Of a DNA stretch of 9,636 nt, positions 6,669 to 9,636 are shown piece after piece. Below the pieces are notes generated by a model. That model searched no databases, was not told the origin of the DNA, and saw nothing but the letters and a program-made list of their open reading frames with translations. The position numbers and the translations under genes are program-made. Each line of letters opens with the position of its first letter. Positions within the stretch are counted from its first letter, which is position 1. The DNA is from Chamaesiphon sp. (GTDB taxonomy: Bacteria; Cyanobacteriota; Cyanobacteriia; Cyanobacteriales; Chamaesiphonaceae). The DNA is taken from contig JAJAYU010000169.1 of NCBI GenBank assembly GCA_026786125.1, positions 1 to 9,636 of the forward strand, read 5' to 3'.

Positions 6669-7175
6669 ATGAGAAAATTTTTAGTTAATTCTAGTTGGAT
6701 GCTTTACTCGGCTGTTTTTAGTTCATTTTTGCAGCTCACCATTGCCAATCCAGAAGCGATCGCAAGTGTTAATATTACACAGCATCAACCGCTCCAGCAT
6801 ACAATCGCTGCTGCTACCAAAAAAGCTCCAAAAACAATTACCACTCCCTCTGGCTTGAAATATACCATCCTCAAAGCGGGTACAGGAGCTAAACCAAAAC
6901 CAGGGCAAGCGGTATTCGTTCACTATACTGGTACCCTCACCAATGGTAAGAAGTTTGACAGTTCTCGCGATCGCGGTCAACCTTTTAGTTTTAAAGTAGG
7001 TGCGGGACAAGTAATCCCAGGTTGGGATGAAGCTCTAAGTACGATGAAAGTCGGTGATCGGCGTAAATTAACTATTCCACCAAAATTAGGTTATGGCGCG
7101 GCGGGTGCTGGCGGGGTGATTCCACCAAATGCGACGCTGATTTTTGATGTCGAATTGCTCAAGTTAGGCGAGTAG
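6669..7175 (+). CDS. Exported FKBP-type peptidyl-prolyl cis-trans isomerase
   Basis: A 168-residue precursor. The N-terminus MRKFLVNSSWMLYSAVF has a basic start and a hydrophobic stretch to about residue 26, followed by NPEAIA, a plausible signal peptidase site near residue 32. A linker of about 25 residues leads to one complete FKBP domain (about 59-168): PSGLKYTILKAGTG (60-73), VHYTGTL with Tyr86, KFDSSRDRGQPFSFKVGAGQ with Asp97 and Phe106, VIPGWDEA with Trp119, PPKLGYG with Tyr142, and IPPNATLIFDVELLKLG. All the rotamase pocket residues of FKBP12 are kept, so it should be active. Role: folding of secreted proteins by proline isomerisation in the periplasm or thylakoid lumen; a lipid anchor is not indicated. 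Two HIP1 octamers (6756, 6967) lie within. It is divergent from the TPR gene and convergent with the second Uma2 gene. Confidence 0.93.
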   Translation: MRKFLVNSSWMLYSAVFSSFLQLTIANPEAIASVNITQHQPLQHTIAAATKKAPKTITTPSGLKYTILKAGTGAKPKPGQAVFVHYTGTLTNGKKFDSSRDRGQPFSFKVGAGQVIPGWDEALSTMKVGDRRKLTIPPKLGYGAAGAGGVIPPNATLIFDVELLKLGE

Positions 7176-7202
7176 ATTAGTAACTATTTGTCAATTAGAT
7201 CA

Positions 7203-7231
7203 CGGCTTATCTGTGAAGATCAGATAAGCCG
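7203..7231. terminator. Hairpin between the convergent FKBP and second Uma2 genes
   Basis: CGGCTTATCTG (7203-7213) and CAGATAAGCCG (7221-7231) form a perfect 11-bp stem with a 7-base loop. It lies 27 bases after the FKBP stop and 19 bases beyond the Uma2 stop on the other strand, so it can serve both transcripts. No strong U-run follows in either direction. Confidence 0.6.
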
Positions 7232-7250
7232 CACCAGCTAATAACATTGC

Positions 7251-7907
7251 CTAATCTTTCTCCTCTAATTGAAGCCACCAAGATCGTAGAGATCGAACTG
7301 CCTCAATTTCATCCTCTTTTGCCTGATCTAAGAACGTATACAAAAGTTGTTTTGGGACTTGAGGAAATGTGGGACTGGTTTCAACTTCAATATAAACACG
7401 ATCTTGAAGCTGATAAATCCGCCATACTTTACCATCAAATCGCCAAAATTCTGGTATTCCCAGACTGGCATAAAATTGATTTTTGGCAATATCTGTGTGG
7501 GTAATATCTACTTCAACTACTAAATCTGGCGGCGGATCTTGACTAAAATCTACATTCCGCCCTTTAACTAAAGGTTGATTTTGGATATAGTAAGCATTAT
7601 CTGGTTCTGAGCCTTTTTTGAGATTGGGATAGTTCATAGTTGTCGAACCCATCGTTTTGACTCGCAAACCCATCACTTCAATCAACGTAACAATAAAACG
7701 TTCAATCAAACGGCCTGAAAATTCATGTAATTCTAAAGGCACAGTAATCTCCAACATTCCATCATCATAAGTTAACCGAGAACCACGAGATTGAGGCAAA
7801 GCATCGAGAATTTGGAGATAGGCATCCCAAGATAAGCCCCTAATTACGACCCTCTGCTCTCCAATCGGCTGTATTTCAGATTTTAGTTCTGGTGCAGCAA
7901 TTACCAT
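7251..7907 (-). CDS. Uma2 family (DUF820) putative endonuclease, complete catalytic core
   Basis: A 218-residue Uma2/DUF820 protein. Visible core: VIRGLSWDAYLQIL (21-34), RLTYDDGMLEITVPLELHE (44-62), SEPDNAYYIQN (100-110), DPPPDLVVEVDITHTD (124-139) with D128 and E132, then Lys142 in AKNQFY and YASLGIPEFWRFDGK (146-160). The Asp, Glu and Lys fit the PD-(D/E)xK nuclease arrangement, so unlike its relative at 2252-2881 it could be catalytic. Biological role unknown; the name comes from the family, and many copies occur per cyanobacterial genome. The two proteins in this window share the overall plan but are clearly diverged, so they are not a recent duplication. The frame stays open to 7985, but the ATG at 7907 has a strong Shine-Dalgarno and the residues before it look like untranslated leader. 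Apparently a single-gene unit, convergent with FKBP. Confidence 0.9.
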   Translation of the reverse strand: MVIAAPELKSEIQPIGEQRVVIRGLSWDAYLQILDALPQSRGSRLTYDDGMLEITVPLELHEFSGRLIERFIVTLIEVMGLRVKTMGSTTMNYPNLKKGSEPDNAYYIQNQPLVKGRNVDFSQDPPPDLVVEVDITHTDIAKNQFYASLGIPEFWRFDGKVWRIYQLQDRVYIEVETSPTFPQVPKQLLYTFLDQAKEDEIEAVRSLRSWWLQLEEKD

Positions 7908-7915
7908 CTGTAAAT

Positions 7916-7924
7916 TCTCCTTCC
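7916..7924 (-). promoter_or_regulatory. Strong Shine-Dalgarno deciding the second Uma2 start
   Basis: The minus strand reads GGAAGGAGA, eight bases before ATG 7907, the best ribosome site in the window. It rules against the in-frame start at 7985. Confidence 0.75.
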
Positions 7925-8093
7925 TTAATACGCAAATGCGATCCGGACTTATCTTAATTGTAGATTGATATTGATATCGAACCATCTAGATCGATGAACA
8001 GGACATGAATAACTGCGATCGATTTGAACCTAAATGTTCGTAATGATTTAAGTTGTACTTGTAGTCTGTAGAATTGCTTTGATCGAAAAATTG

Positions 8094-8098
8094 TGGAG
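8094..8098 (+). promoter_or_regulatory. Shine-Dalgarno deciding the DUF4349 start
   Basis: TGGAG lies ten bases before ATG 8109. The TTG at 8079 and GTG at 8100 are in frame but lack a suitably placed site; from ATG 8109 the signal peptide has a normal length. Confidence 0.5.
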
Positions 8099-8108
8099 TG
8101 TGAAAAGG

Positions 8109-9044
8109 ATGAATAATTTACAGGGGCTGAGTTGGAGATCGATGGCGATCGCCAGCATTTTGCTCAGTGGTAGCCTTGCCTTAAATAGTTGTGGTAGTAG
8201 ATCCCAGCTAGCTGAGACAGCGACTGGAGTCGCTTCAGCCCCAACATCGCCTGCTGATCAACTGGATCAGTCTGCTGGTGATAAATCAAATCTGCTAGGC
8301 ACTCGAGCTGTAGAGACTCAACAGGCGATCGCCACACCCCAAAAACCGCAGCTAGTTAAAACAGCCGAATTGTCACTCCGATTGGAATCGATCGACAAGG
8401 CGATGGTGCAACTGCGGCAGATCGTGCGGAGTAAGCAGGGCGATATTTATAATTTTCAGGATGACCGTCTACCCCAAAATGGTCGGAACCATCAGGCTAC
8501 ACTGATGCTCAAAGTTCCTAGTATTGCCCTAGAGAGCACACTAGCCGAAATTACCAAGTTAGGTCGAGTCGAGAATCAAGGGATTAAATCAGAGGATGTG
8601 AGTCAGCAGCTTGTCGATACTGATGCACGGCTGAAAAATCTGCGACAACAAGAAGATTTGACCCGCAAGATTATGGATCGATCGGGTTCTGTTAAAGATA
8701 TCTTGGCTGTATCCAAGGAACTAGCAGCGATTCGTGACCAAATCGAACGGTTAGATGCAACAGTCAAGAATCTGCGTCAGCAAGTAGCTTATTCGACAAT
8801 CAATCTTAGAATTGAGGAATCTCAATCGAGTCTGCCAATTGCTGACGGGTTTGGGGTACAGGTGCAGGAAACCTGGAAAAGCTCTACTCATGCCGCTAGT
8901 AGTCTGGGGACAAATCTAGCGTTGGGACTCTTATGGTTAATCCCGTTTGCCCCGTTTATCGCGATCGGCGGTGGTGGTATCTATTATCTCCGGCGACGAC
9001 GCAAGCGAATTGCTGTGGTGGAAACTCCGCAGATTGAGGAATAA
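8109..9044 (+). CDS. DUF4349 domain lipoprotein with coiled coil and C-terminal membrane anchor
   Basis: A 311-residue protein. The N-terminus WRSMAIASILLSGSLALNSC is a lipoprotein signal with Cys28 as the acylation site; Asn at -2 is an unusual lipobox residue. A low-complexity Ala/Ser/Gln-rich linker (29-80) leads to the DUF4349 domain (about 83-237): VKTAELSLRLESIDKAMVQL opens it, MLKVPSIALESTLAEITKLG forms the centre, and QLVDTDARLKNLRQQEDLT with residues 195-225 form a heptad-like coiled coil, ending VAYSTINLRIEE. A membrane segment follows (about 268-294, LALGLLWLIPFAPFIAIGGG), then RRRRKR on the cytoplasmic side. This matches the usual DUF4349 layout of envelope proteins with unknown function. 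It probably sits in the plasma or thylakoid membrane with the domain outside the cytoplasm. Two HIP1 octamers (8145, 8325) lie near its start. Single-gene unit; no clear terminator follows. Confidence 0.88.
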   Translation: MNNLQGLSWRSMAIASILLSGSLALNSCGSRSQLAETATGVASAPTSPADQLDQSAGDKSNLLGTRAVETQQAIATPQKPQLVKTAELSLRLESIDKAMVQLRQIVRSKQGDIYNFQDDRLPQNGRNHQATLMLKVPSIALESTLAEITKLGRVENQGIKSEDVSQQLVDTDARLKNLRQQEDLTRKIMDRSGSVKDILAVSKELAAIRDQIERLDATVKNLRQQVAYSTINLRIEESQSSLPIADGFGVQVQETWKSSTHAASSLGTNLALGLLWLIPFAPFIAIGGGGIYYLRRRRKRIAVVETPQIEE

Positions 9045-9063
9045 ATCGCGGCATATTTGATGA

Positions 9064-9195
9064 TCTTGCGCGATCGGACAATATAGCCCCTATCGCCTCA
9101 GTGTGGATATCGGGGTGGCTCAAACCCGCATCAGTGAAATTATCAATGGTAAGCGCGGTATTAGCGCAGATACGGATGTAGGCAGGATAATTTAA
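9064..9195 (+). pseudogene. Fragment of a HigA-type XRE-family antitoxin
   Basis: Between a TGA (9061) and a TAA (9193) the frame contains YRLSVDIGVAQTRISEII and NGKRGISADT (9091-9174). This is the helix-turn-helix core of HigA/VapI-type antitoxins, whose usual form is YRLAKDIGVPxxRIxEIxxGKRxITADTALRLARYFG. There is no start codon in the open stretch, the preceding N-terminus is missing, and after ADT the expected helix is lost and a stop comes six codons later, so the gene is broken at both ends. No HigB-type toxin is visible on either side. It is a relic of a toxin-antitoxin pair, silent as far as can be seen. Confidence 0.7.
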
Positions 9196-9403
9196 GTTAC
9201 CCATAAAGTCGAGCGGTGGCAATCCAATATTTGAGGCGATCGGTTCAATTCTAACGGATTATTCGCAATAATCGCAACGTGTAATCAAGCAGGAGCGACT
9301 GGCATCACCTCAAGTTTGATAGATCCACCAGTCGGTTTCGGGACATCAATCTAGCTGGTGGATTGATTGCTGGTCGGGGTGAAAATTAAGATTGATCGTG
9401 TAT
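9196..9403. other. Non-coding spacer with an inverted repeat
   Basis: No convincing gene is present. ATCCACCAG (9323-9331) and CTGGTGGAT (9355-9363) are perfect 9-base inverted arms 23 bases apart; ATCAATC (9345-9351) and GATTGAT (9361-9367) offer a competing pairing. On the minus strand this lies just beyond the stop of the right-edge gene and may end its transcript. The minus strand also has a 21-codon open stretch (9285-9350) that reads IDVPKPTGGSIKLEVMPV and three more residues, without a start codon. Confidence 0.4.
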
Positions 9404-9636
9404 TTAGCTTTTACCAAAACCTTGTAAATCACTACTACAAACGATCTTTGAGATCGTCAAATCACTTTTCGGCTCTGACACAGAATTAACTTGAGCTTTG
9501 AGATCGTACTGCTGATATAAATTAATTAGTTTGGTTAGTAATGGCTGTCCAACGGAACCATTATTTTTGATGTTTTTTAACTCTTGTAAAATTATTGGAT
9601 TGTGGATAGATTTTACGGTTCTGATCAGTTCATTAA
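9404..9636 (-). CDS. C-terminal end of an unrecognised protein (5' end outside window)
   Basis: The minus strand is open from the right edge (first full codon at 9634) for 76 residues to TAA at 9404, long for such AT-rich DNA. The sequence opens NELIRTVKSIHNPIILQELK, continues with PLLTKLINLYQQYDLKAQV (31-49) and ends SSDLQGFGKS. It is predicted helical at first, then a polar tail; no signature is recognised and I assign no function. Since only the end is visible, the length and start are unknown. An inverted repeat (ACGATCT-TTG-AGATCGT, 9441-9457) falls inside the frame. Confidence 0.55.
   Translation of the reverse strand, partial: NELIRTVKSIHNPIILQELKNIKNNGSVGQPLLTKLINLYQQYDLKAQVNSVSEPKSDLTISKIVCSSDLQGFGKS

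Noticed and set aside
7247..7504. 85-residue plus-strand open frame
   Set aside because: It is the exact antisense of the 3' end of the second Uma2 gene; no ribosome site and no recognisable family.
7908..7985. Longer start for the second Uma2 protein
   Set aside because: A strong GGAAGGAGA site serves the ATG at 7907 and the extension does not resemble the family N-terminus.
8956..9222. 88-residue minus-strand open frame across the end of the DUF4349 gene
   Set aside because: It is antisense to the DUF4349 C-terminus and the HigA relic, both of which read sensibly on the plus strand.
9441..9457. Inverted repeat ACGATCT-TTG-AGATCGT as an operator or terminator
   Set aside because: It lies inside the right-edge open frame and is built from GATC strings that are common throughout this genome.
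1..9636. CRISPR array, tRNA, rRNA, transposase or phage genes
   Set aside because: No regularly spaced direct repeats, no tRNA-like cloverleaf, no transposase or integrase motif and no insertion-sequence ends were seen on either strand.

Overview
The window looks like chromosomal DNA from a cyanobacterium. It carries ndhH (a subunit of the photosynthetic-type NDH-1 complex), a CbbY-type sugar-phosphate phosphatase and two Uma2-family proteins. It also has a ClC/CBS/Usp-type transporter tail and at least six copies of the cyanobacterial HIP1 octamer GCGATCGC, with many further CGATCG/GATCGATC strings. I cannot name the species from sequence alone.

Layout, left to right. (1) 1-1013 (+): C-terminal part of a large protein with the end of a CBS domain followed by two universal-stress (Usp) domains, most likely a ClC chloride/proton antiporter; a perfect 16-bp palindrome follows. 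(2) 1107-2078 (+): a complete zinc-free medium-chain NADPH:quinone-type oxidoreductase. (3) About 2096-2255 (+): a short spacer holding what look like decayed pieces of a small two-gene (antitoxin-like) cassette. (4) 2252-3636 (-): a Uma2 (DUF820) protein whose expected catalytic lysine is replaced by glutamine, with a small lipase-like alpha/beta hydrolase just upstream on the same strand. (5) 3720-4904 (-): ndhH, divergent from (6) 5113-5856 (+): the CbbY-like HAD phosphatase. Their putative promoters overlap at one TATATTATA core. (7) 5959-6585 (-): a TPR protein with three near-identical 40-residue repeats, and its terminator hairpin. (8) 6669-7175 (+): an exported FKBP-type peptidyl-prolyl isomerase, facing (9) 7251-7907 (-): a second Uma2 protein that keeps the lysine; a hairpin lies between them. 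(10) 8109-9044 (+): a DUF4349 lipoprotein with a coiled coil and a C-terminal membrane anchor. (11) 9045-9636: a decayed HigA-type antitoxin fragment, a spacer with an inverted repeat, and the C-terminal end of an unrecognised minus-strand gene that enters from the right edge.

The genes are mostly unrelated housekeeping and accessory genes in short transcription units; only the hydrolase and first Uma2 form a plausible two-gene unit. I find no convincing new multi-gene system. The most interesting items are the antitoxin remnants near both ends, the substituted Uma2 active site, the perfect palindrome after the first gene and the overlapping ndhH/cbbY promoters. Several genes are better started at an internal ATG with a good Shine-Dalgarno than at the longest open-frame start, and the coordinates given follow that evidence.
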